DNA of 64,000 nt from Scilla litardierei (Eukaryota > Streptophyta > Magnoliopsida > Asparagales > Asparagaceae): contig CM061142.1 in NCBI GenBank assembly GCA_030789695.1, forward strand, positions 281,978,165 through 282,042,164. The letters are read 5' to 3'. Shown piece by piece: positions 11,244 to 23,744 of this stretch. Position 1 is the first letter of the stretch, and the number at the start of each line of letters is the position of its first letter. The position numbers and the translations under genes were made by a program. The notes beneath the pieces are model-generated. The model had not been told where the DNA came from. It made no database searches and saw only the letters and a list, made by a program, of their open reading frames with translations.

Positions 11244-13657
11244 TGGAGCACCTTTGAATCAATGCTTCCAAAAAATATTTTCAACATAATAAAATTTAAG
11301 ATGAGTTACTGCTCTTCCATTTATATCCCCTTTCTCAATGCGAATGGGTAAGCATATCTATATATGATACAGAAGTTGCAAGCAAAAGAGATGTCAATGA
11401 TCCTATGGTGAAAGGATAGAGAGTCATAAGCATTAGAATTCAGAAGATGTAAAAAAGGATTCATGTAAGTTGATAAATTAGAGGAAATAATGTCCATACA
11501 TCAAACACTGTAGCACGATGAAATTCTATCGCACTGCATCCAGTAAGTATCTGGCCAGCAATTTTTTTCACCATCCTGGAAAACATCATCAATAGAATGA
11601 AAAACAAAGTATTTAAAACACATATAATATGTAGTTATTGGAAAAAAGAAGAAGCCAGTAAGGTTGGCATCAAAAAAGACACTGCTTGTATGAGAAATCA
11701 GGACACATTTTGAAACACATAAATGAACCAATACAACATTCAAATATTTGGTTTTTGCTCCAACATTCAACTATACACCATTCAAATTTTAACTCTGATA
11801 CCCTGTATGAGAAGCCACACCAATTGAAACACACCATAGCCATCTCCTACTCCATGCAATCTGTGCAAAAAAAGAACAAAAAAGTGATAATGAGCGGAAC
11901 AAAAAATTTGCAAACGAAAGCAAGCCCCACCATGGTTCAAATTTCAAAGCTACCACCATGGATATTTTAAGACAAATCATTTAAAAGATATATCAAAACT
12001 AATCTTATATGCACTGAATTTATGACCAAAAATCTCTTTATACATAAAATTTAATTCCATTGTCTTGAGTGTTGTAATTCATCTCTTGGAAAATTTGAAA
12101 TAGACTAAGTAATAGAAAATGATGAATATGATAGTTGAATCCACCTAAATGAGATAATTGACTTCAGTTCATGCCCAAACACGCATATGCTGCTATTCTA
12201 ATATGAGAATTTGAGCATACATTTTACCATTTCAACAAAAAGGCATCACATATCTCACTAATTTAAGAACAATTAAGAAAAAGATCAAACTAATAGGACT
12301 ATACACAAACTCTCTCTGGGAATACACACATTCAAATTTCACTATATGCACCATGAAACTGAGAGGAATATACAAAAACCGTTTATGGGAATACACCCCT
12401 AATTGTGTAAGCCTAAGAATTGACAGTTAAACTGGGTTACCTCATCTATAGCCAAGGAAATTTTCTTGTTAATGACACCCTAAAGCAGCATAACCTTGCT
12501 TCTCCCATTGCAACAACTAAAGATTAATCAGGAGAAACCTGATTGCTCACTAATGCTATTGTAATGAAAGATTGATTGTTGGCATAAGATGATGAAATAA
12601 AAACAATAATCGAGCAAGTTCATTGATAACAAATGCAACGATATTTTAACGTCAGACACCTTAATAGAAACACAATGCAATAAAACATAAGAAGACAAAT
12701 AGATTTCTTCGCTTGTTATAGAAAATTAATCCTTAAAATGTTGTATTATTTAATAAGCTATTTTAAGACAAATCATTTAAAAGATATATCAAAACTAATC
12801 CTATATGTACTGAATTTATAGACCAAAAATCTCTTGAGCACGATGCATGAATTTATATACCAAGATTATAAGCAATCAGGAGGTCTTCATCAATCCTTGA
12901 ACTCAACACCCTCGGCATGCAATCTGTCTGCCAAATTCCCCTTCTCATAAAACTCCAAGAACAACATATAATTGGGCACACCCAAAATTCCACTTCACTT
13001 CAATACCAACAAAAATTATCCAAATTTACTAACATGGGCAGAATCGCGAGATTAAGATAGCTTCAGGATTCTTGCTCCTTGTTATGATGCAACTATGAAA
13101 CCTGAACTTACAAACATAAACATGAAACCTGATTTTAAAACAGAAACATGAAATCTAAAAACTGAAATTAAAACTCAAAAACACTACAAAAGTGTCAGTT
13201 AGGTGTGCCCCTTTGAAAAGCCTGGGCATACAGTATTGCCTAACTGCTTGCTTAATGATGGATGGCCGAATTCTAATAAGATGATGTTACAGATGGAACA
13301 ACACTGCACTATGAATCATGTTTGTTAGCTACCTTTTAGTATCACTTACATGAATGTGTATATATTTTTCGAAAGAAAAACATAATGCAAGCTCATTCCT
13401 ATAACATTCTATGATTTTTTTAAATGAGGAAAACTTATCATGTTATCATATCTTCATTTTTATTTTGAGAAAAAAGAGTGACAATTTGGCCACCAAATCC
13501 ATGGTTTGGTAAATAAATCCAACAAACAATAGCTTGACACAATATCAAAAATAAAATGGTATGTCTTGCTAAAACAACAGCATATATACATACTCCCATG
13601 AATCTATCACACACAACTCATTGTCTAATGCATGAAATAATGGAAGCTAGCATTTTT
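11244..13657. other. AT-rich Helitron interior, no gene recognised
   Basis: No long frame. A repeated phrase, AAAAGATATATCAAAACTAA, occurs near 11975 and 12779, indicating an internal duplication. A minus-strand segment at 12880-12985 (LFLEFYEKGNLADRLH) could be a captured exon, but I cannot identify it. Confidence 0.4.
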
Positions 13658-13662
13658 ATCAC

Positions 13663-13850
13663 CTTGAAGAATTAGTCCACATTCCATGGAGATCATTAGA
13701 TTCTTCATTTGTCGCAGATCTTTCTCCGTGCTGAGCTGGGCTCTGTGTTCCAATGATGCTATGGATATCGATCAAGTAGTCAGCAGAGATCTCACCGGCA
13801 GACCTGTTCATAAATCCATCAGATTGGCCTGCTAGCAAACATTTATCCCA
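13663..13850 (-). pseudogene. Possible captured exon, gene not recognised
   Basis: The minus-strand frame from about 13850 to 13663 reads ESWDKCLLAGQSDGF and on to LHGMWTNSS, and ends at a plausible donor CAAG/GTGATAA. Composition is more balanced than the flanks. It lies just downstream of the lipoxygenase exons on the same strand but does not resemble a lipoxygenase. No assignment. Confidence 0.35.
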
Positions 13851-13977
13851 ACTTTCAAATGACATGATGAAAATCATGAAAAAAGATTGAAACAATTGAG
13901 AAAAATCTTGCTGCAATTCACTGAATATGGAAGAAATTAAATAGAATTTTCGTTCACTTCTACCTCCAAACATTTAC

Positions 13978-14485
13978 CTCCAAACGTTTGATCAACATCG
14001 GATTGACCCCGGCGAGCATCTCTCGTGCGAATTCCTCGTCGGTGTTCCATGCGTATTCATCGGCTGCATTGTGGTACATGGTTAATGACTGGACAAAATT
14101 TCACTACTATACATTTTTGCAGGGAGAAAGAAATTAATTGACCAGCGATGACCTGTGGAACTGGAAACTTCATTGGATTCGCCTTCATCATTCTGACGAT
14201 TTCTTTGAAGAGCTCTTCTGGGAGAAACCCCTTCAGCTTTCCCATCACCATGCCCTCCAGCAGGCGGCTTCGTTTCCCACCATACATGTCCTTTGCCACC
14301 TGCTCGAATGACTCGAAGCTAACACGGTCCCCTTGGAAAAATGATTGCAGCTCTGAGGTCACGAAGTGGAGTATTGCCAGGAGCGAGCTCGTTATGAACT
14401 CCGACAGCTTGCTCGGGCTGAAGCGCTCGTCCAGCGACACGTAGAAATTGAGGTTTATAAGCTTGTGCCTTGTCTCAGTCTTCAG
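13978..14485 (-). pseudogene. Captured lipoxygenase fragment (two exons)
   Basis: Exon one, 14485-14143, starts after acceptor TTTACAG and encodes NFYVSLDERFSPSKLSEF...FESFEQV...FPVPQVIA. Exon two, 14063-13978, starts after acceptor ATGCAG and encodes [20 protein letters not shown], ending at donor GGAG/GTAAATG. The DERF-K-S-F, FPxPQVI and [15 protein letters not shown] blocks, in this order and with the intron between them, are the signature of plant lipoxygenases (dioxygenation of linoleic/linolenic acid). The frame is open through both exons. The PLAT/LH2 domain, the upstream catalytic region and the three-histidine iron-binding core are all missing, so no activity is expected. It lies inside the Helitron and on its strand, which indicates capture. 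Confidence 0.85.
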
Positions 14486-14506
14486 CTGTAAATACATGTT
14501 CATCAT

Positions 14507-16660
14507 GGTTAAGAATGTTGGTAGAGCAGGAACTGGTCAAAAAGTATACTTTCTTGAAAGAATATTGTGAGAGCACAGTTGAGATCATACCACTTCTTGC
14601 TCGTGTGGGCTTGACTATTGATAGATTTAACATTACTATTGGTAGAGCATGTTCTTTCTGTGACAATCTTTTGCTTATTTTTTCCACACACAAAAATATT
14701 TAAGTTGAAATGATTGATGTGTTTTCTCACTTGAGCTACACCATCACATATGTTAGTAAGAACAAAAAGGCAATGTAAGCATAATATCAAAATTTAATTT
14801 AACATTCAAATTGATTGTACAAATCTGTGATGCTGATGTGAAAACAGAATGAACATTTAATTTAACATTCAGATAGTACATGTACACTCAGTTTGCACAT
14901 ACAAATCTGATTGTACGTGTATATTTACTGAATGTACAAATCTGTTAGTAAGAACATTGAAATTTAACATGTAAAATCTGTTAGTAAGAACGAAAAGGCA
15001 ATGGAAGCATAATATCAAAATAAGTATTTGCAAATCTAAGACATCTGAAAACCTCCTTAACAATCCAGTACACGTGTACCTACATGCTGCGCATGTGGGA
15101 GAGAGGGAAGTTGAGAGAAGGGAGGGGAGATCTAGAAGTTTCTTCGAAATTTCCATGAGAACAGCCTGGTAATTCAATACATCAGTCTTCAGACATCAAG
15201 CAAACCAAATAAACAATGTATTTACATGAATAGAATGCAGTCGGAAAAGAATGATATGAGACGCAAGAATCTTTCATCATGGTTCAAGCTCTAAACAACG
15301 CAATCAATGGTGAGGGTTCAATGAAACATAGCAAAAAAAATTGTTATCTCATTGATACAATGTTATTACAATGACTCATTGTATCAATAACATTGTATCT
15401 GTTATCAAACAAATTTCAGGATATGTATGCTTAAAATAACTGGTTAAGAAAACTGATTTCAAATTTCAGTTAAAAAATTTTCAGTTCAATATGTATGCTT
15501 AAAGTAACATTGTCAGTAAAATACTGTGAATATCCAAGTTTGTGGAAAGCCGAAAGAAAAAAGAGGGTTATTTTAAGCATATGTTAAAGTGACTGTTATT
15601 TTAAGCATGACTGTTATTTTAAGCCGAAAGAACTCACCCATATGTGGAACGCATGACTGTTATTTTAAGCATAAATATCCTGAAATTTTAGGTCAAAAAA
15701 ATTGAAATGTGAACTCAAAATTCATATTGTTAATTCAAGATTCAAGACATTTGAAGCTGAGTTCTTTTTCTGGTGATATGTACCAAGGCATCCGTAAATG
15801 ATAAATGACTGACCAAAAACGAAAGCAACCGGATTTATCTCTTATTTTAACAACACTGATAGAATCCCATTACCAGTTAATCAAAAATGAACATGCCAGA
15901 AAGTAAACAAAGGTGTTTGTTTTCGGTGAGAGCAAGAATATCGGACAATACCATTTATCAATGACAGTCACAATCTTGAAAAAGATATAGCTGCTGCCTT
16001 AGACATGGTTGCTGTCAGAAAGCTAGGGCTCAAATACAAACCAAAGCCATTGCCTGAAACGTTGCAACCAAAAAAAAATCAGCAGCATAGATAAGAAAAA
16101 GGCATGTAAAATTTTTCAAAGTACAAATACTTTCTTTTGAATCTAAAATATGAAATAATAAAATTCACTGAGATAGTAAATTTACATCTAAAGTATTTAT
16201 AATTGAATGAATTTGCCAACAAATGCCATTGAACGTATCTAAGTAAATTGAATTTTCAAATCTGTATGATGCACATGATTTGTGAAATTGATGGGAAAAT
16301 GATAATACGAATCAAGATAAATCAGGATTTACGTCAAACCCCATAATATCGGAAGAGAGGATGGCAAGTTAGGAGCTCATAGGTGCATATGGTTAGGGTA
16401 TGGAAAAAATAGAAATTTAAATGCTAAGAGAGTGAGATTGTACTCATCTAGGATATATGACTCAAATTCTAAACAGAACTCTAGTATCTTGATTTTTGTC
16501 ACACGAAATACCAATGCATTTCTTATGACTTACGTTAACATGCTTTAGCTTGTGAACATTCAAAACAATCGAGTTAGGGCTCAAATACAATGGCTGAAAG
16601 CATAATACCAATGACTGAAAGCTTGAAACATACCACACATGCATGCTTGAAACATACCAC
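14507..16660. other. AT-rich Helitron interior
   Basis: Mostly intron-like AT-rich DNA. 15939-16094 on the plus strand has a short open segment (LEKDIAAALDMVAVRKLGL) with balanced composition that may be a captured exon in the opposite orientation; not identified. A 34-bp segment at 15231-15264 is repeated inverted at 16664-16697. Confidence 0.4.
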
Positions 16661-16663
16661 ACA

Positions 16664-16697
16664 GCGTCTCATATCATTCTTTTCCGACTGCATTCTA
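16664..16697. repeat. 34-bp inverted copy of 15231-15264
   Basis: TAGAATGCAGTCGGAAAAGA... at 15231 is matched exactly, as reverse complement, 1.4 kb away. Both are inside the Helitron. Confidence 0.85.
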
Positions 16698-16699
16698 TT

Positions 16700-17720
16700 G
16701 CATAATACCAATGGCTGAAAGCATGAAACATACCACACATGCTGGTGCAAGAGGGATGAAAGTGTGGTCTTGCTTCCGTTCTTCAGTCTTCTCATTTAGT
16801 GTCTGAATGCATGGAAAAGACACTTCAGTAACATTCTCAGTGAGCAAATTTCTAATTTTATTCGGTTGCATAAAACCACAGACTTGACAAAATAATAACA
16901 AAAAAACATAACAACAAAATATATTTATCCCTAATGAACCCTATATGAATGTCAGAAAACACCAGCAATGGTATTTTCACCATTCACACATTATAATTTG
17001 TACTCACATTTGATAAAACATCATAAAACACCATCATTGAATTAATCTTTTATGTTCAACGAAGACATTCTACAATAATGCGAAATGAGACTGATTGCCA
17101 TTTCATATCTAAAGTTTCGTTAGGTTTAATAAATGATTTTAAAAAAAATAAATGAGAACATGAAATCCTCGTCCATTAGGGATATTTAAATGCTTGTAAT
17201 GCATAACCATTCAAAACAATCGAGTTTGTGGCTGAAACATACCACGCGTGCTGGTGCAAGAGGGATGAAAGTGAGGTCTTGCTTCCGTTCTTCTGGCTTC
17301 TCATTTAGTGTCTGAGCACAGGGGGAAGACACTTCAGTAACATTCCCAGTGAGCATATTTCTAATTTTATTCGGTTGCATAAAACCACAGAATTGACAAA
17401 ATAATAACAACAAACACATAACAACAAAATATATTTATACCTAATGAACCCTATATGAATGTCAAAAACAACAGCAATGGTATTTTCACCATTTCACACA
17501 TTATAATTTGTGCTCACATGTGATAAAACACCATCATTGAATTAATCTTTTATGTTCAACGAAAACATTCTACAATAATGCATAATGAGACTAATTGCCT
17601 TGTCATATCTAAAGTTTCATTATTTGGTTTAATAAATGGTTTTTAAAAAAAGAAATGAGAACACGAAATCCTCATCCATTAGGGATATTTAAATGCTTGT
17701 AATTTGGTTTAATAAACGGT
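16700..17720 (-). repeat. About 500-bp direct duplication containing an unidentified exon
   Basis: Copy 1 is about 16700-17215 and copy 2 about 17216-17720, similar throughout, including AT-rich flanks. Each contains a minus-strand exon (16882-16734 in copy 1) with donor TGTG/GTATGTTTC in copy 1, encoding CGFMQPNKIRN...TLNEK-EERKQD-TFIPLAPA. The second copy differs at several residues. I do not recognise the protein. It is probably a captured host exon duplicated inside the Helitron. Confidence 0.6.
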
Positions 17721-20031
17721 TCTTTTAAAATATTCCCCAGTTAAAATCTTAAAGCACAAATAATTGTAATTTAGTTAAAAACATTAGTCTCTCAAAATTT
17801 AGTTCCCCGGAGAATTTAGTTTCCCCAAAAATTTTAGCTCTCTGCAAAATTTTGTTCCCCAAAAAAATTTTAGTTCTCTCCCAAAATTTAGTTCCCTCTA
17901 GAGAATATAGTTCAACCCAAAAAATTGACTTCTCCCAAAATTTCGTTCTCCCCAAATTTTAGTATTCTCTCTATATAATTTTCACAAACTCTCATCATAT
18001 CAAGTGATTTTCAAGATTCAATTACATCCGTCTTTCTAACCACCCTTTTGTCCTAGTCAACAATCACATTCAACACATCCCTTATTTGTATAATAGATGT
18101 CCAAATGAAAACTTAGTTAATTTACACAATAACAGTCGCCAAATTAACATAGACGACATTAAAAAGGGTAAATTTTGTTACCACTCTCTTGTAATCATAT
18201 GATCATTACGTCACTATTATCCTTAAATTATAATATTAACAGAAACCATCAAGCTGTAATGCATTGAACATCGGGTCTTAATAAGTTGATTTTGAGTTCT
18301 CAACATTGATTAGGCACCATAAAGTCTGTCAATTAGTTCTGAAAAAATTGTGTCTACTTTGTTCATAATATACACAGAAAGAATTTAATCGAGGTCATTT
18401 TCTGTTCATTTTGATCCAAAGTAAATAAACAAAGTTGATACAAATAAAATAAACAACTTGATACAAAGAAAATCTAGAAAGAAAATGTTGATACATTTAT
18501 GTTGATCCAATGAAAATCTACAAAGAAAAAAAATTGAACTGAAAAGTCTTGGATCAAGTTGCATGGCACACTTGTGCCTAAACAATTGTTTTAAAAATTT
18601 GTGCAGGTCATAAACTGAAAAGGCAATATCAGGATTAGGGTCAAAAAAATGTTCTAATTATGATGTTGATACATTATGATATCAACTAAAATATCCTGTT
18701 AACGTGATACATTATGGTTGTAATTAGCCCAACTAATTAGCCCAACAAAGGTGATACATTCTTTTCTTTTTGTGAATGAACTGGATCAAAATGAACTAAA
18801 AAATTGTATCAACTTTGTTCATAATCTACTTTGTTCATAATCTACAAAGGAAAGAATTTGTTCCAGTTCATTTTCAGTTCATTTTGCTCCAAAGTAAATA
18901 AACAAAGTCGGTACAAAGAAAACAAACAATTTGATCCAAAGAAAATCTACCAAGAAAAATGTTGATACATTCATTTTGATCAATGAAAATTTACAAAGAA
19001 AAAAATTTGAACTGGAAAGTCTTGGATCAAGTTCTTTCACAGGATAATGGCATGTTTGCATGTTTAAGTTCTCACAGGATGATGGCATGTTTGCATGTTC
19101 AAAATTTTAGTTGTTTAAGGATGTTCAAGTTCCATGATGTTGCCTCATAATTTGCATGTTTGACAACATGATAATGGCCATTCCCAACTGCAAACGAATA
19201 TGAGAACATGATAATTTCCAGAAATTAAATTAAATTAATATGAGCACTTGAACATCCTGGAACTGAAATAGTTACAGGACGTTTCCATTGTGAAAACAGT
19301 AAGGCAACAACTACTAAATTAGCATGGGGAAAACTGAACATAGCTAAAATTCATACATACATTTCTCAAATATCAGTGAAAACTCTGTTGAGAAGCATTA
19401 ACCAATCATAAATGCCAATTAGTTGACTTATCGGCCAATCCCCACCCAAACCCCCCCATCAAATTATCATTCAAAAACATCCATTAATTGTATAATAGAT
19501 GTAAATATTTATAGCGGATAACAAAAATTGTGGAGGATATGCTTTTCTAATACCGACTATGTGGCAGCTTTTGTTCCATCATTGGAGAATGACATGCCTT
19601 TTAGCCACACTCATTACTTGCCTTGCAATTAAAAGTAATATAAATATTGTGCATATGAAATTATTAAATGCATTTCTTACTTACATCTGAGTTCAATTCA
19701 CGGACCCATGTTACTTCGATTTGTCAGTTTGATTTTAGTCACAATGCCATGTTACTTCATTAATTTGCTCAACTGATCATTTCTCACTTGCTCTTGATCT
19801 CCATGATGCTCTTCACATTGAGGACATATAAAGAGTAAGCCGATATCTGCCTCCCCGCCACCTCGACCTCTCGGGAACCTTGCCCTGCTGCCCTGATCTA
19901 GTTATGGGATTGATTGCATTTCTTTTTCTAAGGAACATAAACACCCTCGTTTATAAAATTGAAATTAACAATTGAATACATCCCTAAAACTATTACATCA
20001 CTGCATTAATTTTGAAACTCAAATCCCAAAT
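17721..20031. other. AT-rich Helitron interior, no gene recognised
   Basis: Includes 17780-17960, where a degenerate 18-22 bp unit AAAATTTAGTTCCCC repeats about nine times. Similar CCCCCAAATTTTCGAGCT repeats occur near the other Helitron end (25160-25220). 18400-19100 contains repeated phrases such as ACAAAGAAAATCTACAAAG. No coding signal. Confidence 0.45.
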
Positions 20032-20036
20032 CCAGC

Positions 20037-20981
20037 TGTTACGCCTATTTGACCGAGACCCATAAAGCACGAGCCCAAGAGCCCACCTGCATCCTGAAAG
20101 CCCATTCGACAAAGGCCCTACAAGGGACCTTCTCGAAACGTCGATCAGACCCGGCCCCCATAACCCGTTGGTCGTTCGCCCACTCCTGCGAAAACCGCTC
20201 CCCCGGACGCGCGACCACTAAATGGCGATAATGGGGAGGTGCTGGCATGGCGGAGAGGGCGGCGGCGAGGGGGGAAGGATAGGGCACGATCAATGGCGGG
20301 CGTGGGACGTGGGCCAGAGCCAATCACGCTGGGAGCTATACAAAAGGGTCAGGAAGACGACGAAGAAAGGGACCGCATCTCAGGTAACAAAACCTAAGGT
20401 ACTCCATCAACGACCTCGTTCCCCCAATTCATCTCCTTCCTCCCCCGCTCGCGCCGAGAGACGCCGTCACGATCTCCTCACGAGTCGGACCGTCTCCACC
20501 GGGCCTCCTTTCTCAGATCTCTATCTGACTTAGGCATCGGAGGGGATTTGGCCGGAACCAAGGTCCGGCCCCCTGACGAGCGTTCTCGTCTACGCAGGTG
20601 GACAACAGACCAACGGGCCGAGGCTACCCCTCGCCCCTCTCCGACCACTCGATCAACCGGACAGGGAGGCTTCCCCTCACCGTCAGCCTTCCGTGGCCGA
20701 GCACGCCCTACCGAGGCCGAGCGTCCTAATCGGGTCTGAGACTCACCCTCGCCACCTGACGGCCGCGCATCTACCCGGGCGACTGAGGCTACCCCTCGTC
20801 CCCCTTCCAGCCGAGGCCGAGCGCGTCTGTCCGAGGCCGAGCGTCTCAACCAGGGCCGAGGCTTCCCCTCGCCCCTTCTGCACCGATTCGAAGCCCCCGA
20901 GGGACCCAAAGCGGGCCCCTTGACCACGTTGACCGGGTTCTCCACGGTCAACGCATTGTAGTGAGAAAACACTCTGAAACA
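20037..20981 (+). mobile_element. Solo LTR of a Ty3/gypsy (Tat-type) retrotransposon
   Basis: The 945-bp LTR starts TGTTACGCC and ends CTGAAACA. It is flanked by a perfect 5-bp target duplication CCAGC (20032-20036 and 20982-20986), with no internal sequence. It shares TGACTTAGGCATCGGAGGGG (20526-20545) with the LTR at 1384-2458. It is a solo LTR left by LTR-LTR recombination, inserted into the Helitron next to the captured ATPase exon. Confidence 0.92.
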
Positions 20982-20986
20982 CCAGC

Positions 20987-21074
20987 AAACCCAACAATGT
21001 GCTCTATTAGGGTACACAATGCTCACCAGGGAAAACTCCAATATTTGTGCTCTATTATCAAACATAATGCTCAC
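20987..21074 (-). repeat. Tandem copies of an exon tail and intron start
   Basis: TGTGCTCTATTA...AATGCTCACC(A/T)GGGAAAACTCC occurs twice in a row, about 48 bp apart. On the minus strand each copy holds the end of the neighbouring ATPase exon and its GTGAGCATT donor. The duplication predates the solo LTR, which inserted in a third partial copy. Confidence 0.7.
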
Positions 21075-21199
21075 CTGGGAAAACTCCAGCAAACCCCTTC
21101 GGCTTTCTCAATCAATTCATCAACATGAAGAGCAGCTATTGATTCATCGCTATCCTGCCCAAGCAATGACAAATATGGATACATATATAAGTGTCCTTC
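21075..21199 (-). pseudogene. Captured plasma-membrane proton-ATPase exon
   Basis: On the minus strand, acceptor TTTTACAG, then a frame reading MYPYLSLLGQDSDESIAAL followed by DELIEKAEG, then (after one extra G in a G run) FAGVFP, ending at donor CCCAG/GTGAGC. The LLGQ...DESIAAL, VDELIEKA-GFAGVFP order is diagnostic of plant P-type proton ATPases (AHA/PMA family, cytoplasmic P/N domain region). Only this one exon is present, so it is a non-functional fragment. It follows the carboxypeptidase exons on the same strand. Confidence 0.85.
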
Positions 21200-21262
21200 C
21201 TGTAAAATCCAAAGACCAAAATTCAAAATTTCAGAGTAAATTCAGCTCAAAATGAAACATAC

Positions 21263-21665
21263 ACATAAAGTGCATCTTTGCACTTCTGAAGCATATCGAG
21301 AAATACCTCCAGTGCGTTCCTCTCCGGCATTGGAGTCCCTGACAAAATGTGAGGTGCACAGACAATGACAAATCTGAGGTTCTCATAGCCCATAGCATAT
21401 CCAGCAACATTCACATACCTTAAAAATTAAAGCTTTTATTAAAAAATATCTTATAGAACAAAATGAACAAAACTATCATAGACATTCTTTACTACTTACA
21501 GTTACTGTTAGTTGCTAGAACAGAAATCATATCATATTAAAGCTATAAAGATTCATTACCTCTCCTGTTGCATACCAAGGGTATGAAGAGTTTTGAATTG
21601 GTAGCTGCAAGCTTTCTATGAAGTACTTGGTGGATGTTTTCGGCACCACGCTGTCAGTATCACCA
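21263..21665 (-). pseudogene. Captured serine carboxypeptidase-like fragment (two exons)
   Basis: Exon 21665-21560: acceptor ATAATACAG, then GDTDSVVPKTSTKYFIESL and SSYPWYATGE, ending at donor GAG/GTAATG. Exon 21418-21263: GYAMGYENLRFVIV, a degraded histidine loop, then PMPERNALEVFLDML, ending at donor GTATGTTTC. These match the C-terminal third of plant serine carboxypeptidase-like proteins (S10 family), with the Asp region (GDTD-VP) and the block around the catalytic His in the right order. Catalytic Ser and N-terminal exons are absent. Flanking introns were captured too. Confidence 0.8.
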
Positions 21666-21699
21666 CTGTATTATAAAACAATGTGTAAGTAGTGGTTAG

Positions 21700-23740
21700 T
21701 CAATCAGTGCAATTCTGTAACCGATGCGTAATTAGCTGAAATTTTTTACATTTTTTACATTCCATAAACTCTACATCCAATGCAAAAAAAGCAAGACATT
21801 ATATGCAATGTGATGCTGTTTATCGTTACGGCAAAGCATGGACCTTATGTTATTTAGTAATTTATGACATAAACATAAAGAAAATAAGTCAAATATGTTA
21901 CCCAAAAAAACATTTCTTTAGTAATATTCGGAAAGTTTGCTTATATGAAATTATTGAACAATAATTTGAGTTTTACATTAGAGCCAAAACTAAACTTTAT
22001 TAGTTCTATGAATATGGATATCTTAATGTAAGTAGTGTATCTCAAATCTCCTCACAAACACTTCATTTTCAAAAACATTAACAATTTTGAGTCAATGCTA
22101 CATACTTGGTAAGCAGTCCTGGCTGTTTCCATATCAAAGCTAATATACTTGTTGAGTATATGTATGTAGCACTTGGAAACATCCATAATGTTCAAGCAAC
22201 TTGTTGAGTATATGTATGTGTTTTTCTAATATTCTACATAATGTTCTAGCAACTTATTACATTAGCAAGCAATCAATGCTACATTAGCAATTTGTTGAGT
22301 ATATGTATGTGTTTTTCTAATATTCTCCATAATGTTCAAGCTTTCTATATGGTTTTACAACATTGCATCAGTTATAAACATTTAACTGGCCAACAATCCC
22401 AAATGCGTCATTTCATTTCATCAAACAATTAGTGTGCATTATATCAAAAGGGGAAAGTTAACACCTCAAAGATAAAGGATGAACAGATTCATTAAACAAA
22501 GGCAAACATAGAAAAGAGTACGACCCAACACGCAAAATCCAAAGGCCAAAGCTGTTAGAGAAGAAACGATACATACACTGCACCTCCTCTGTTTGGGAAT
22601 TTCTCAAAACAGATGAAGAATAAGAAAAAGAAGCGTCTGTTGCTTCCAAAGTTCCAAAAAAGACGATTTTTTTCTTGCTTCCACGAACTAAGGCTCCGAT
22701 GGTGGATGCGAAGGCTCCGATGGAGGTCATGCTTCAAAAAAAATTCACATTGTTGCTGTGGGAGCCAGTCAGAGCTGATGGATTTTGGCCGTAGGAATCG
22801 AATTCAGCATGGTATCTACATGTTAGGGAAGACCTTAAAGTAAATAAATTTTGAAGGATGTTAGAAAAAAGCTTACTTAAATGAACATCGTGGTGCTAAG
22901 AAATAACTCGTTAATAAATTTTCAAATTAAAATTTTGCTCCTCCTAATTTGGGACCAAGAGGAAAAAGAAAAAGGTTAACAATTGCTTATAAAATCAAAC
23001 CACAACCTATCCATGAGATTTACATCTGATTCCATCCATATCGTTATACCAATTAATTGCTAACATTATAAACTCAGCTCAAAGGGCACAAATTGTAGAT
23101 TGATTTAAATAATGATTTGTACATGTAAACAAAAGAAATACATACAAAGTAAATAGATAAATGAGGAGAACGCAGTTGCTTCAGAGAGCTGGAATTGCAA
23201 AAGTCTATCATTTTTAATCCAGCTAGAATTTGCTTGAGATGCAGATAAGCATTACAATGGAATTGCAAGTCAGTGATTTGAACCACGTTAAGTATGAAAG
23301 CAAATTCCAAAAAAATCCAACATTTAGAACTCTACACATAAACAATCCCAATCAATAATTTAAAAAAACTTGTTGTGAAGATGATGCTAGCTTTCTTCAG
23401 AGAGGTGAACCTATCGGAGACTTGAGATATGAAAACATAAAAAGGAAACATAAGATGAAACACTATAAAACATTAGCAGGAAGAGGGGAAAGAACACAGA
23501 AATTAAACCTGTAAATGGGTTATTGATATGTGAATCAAGCTGTGTTTAGGTTTTGTGGAGCTGGAAGAGAGATCACCGGAGATTTGCCATGGCTGCTGGA
23601 TGAAGGAGCTCGAATATGAGGAGTTCTATCTGGTGGGGGATTGTATGGTCTTTTTCACTTTGATTGATAATATCAATTTTGTCCTAGTCCCCCCTTGAAA
23701 TTTCTCAAGTTTCAAATGTTAGGTTTACCCCTTATCGCAT
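21700..23740. other. Helitron interior, AT-rich, no gene recognised
   Basis: Includes a repeated phrase TTGTTGAGTATATGTATGT (near 22150, 22200 and 22290), suggesting short duplications. A minus-strand frame at 22730-22458 is open for 90 codons but resembles nothing I know. Confidence 0.4.
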
Positions 23741-23744
23741 CTCA

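Noticed and set aside
13659..15177. Whole region 13.6-15.2 kb as one lipoxygenase gene
   Set aside because: Only 13978-14485 matches lipoxygenase. The neighbouring minus-strand frames (13663-13850, 14869-15177) do not match the exons expected next.
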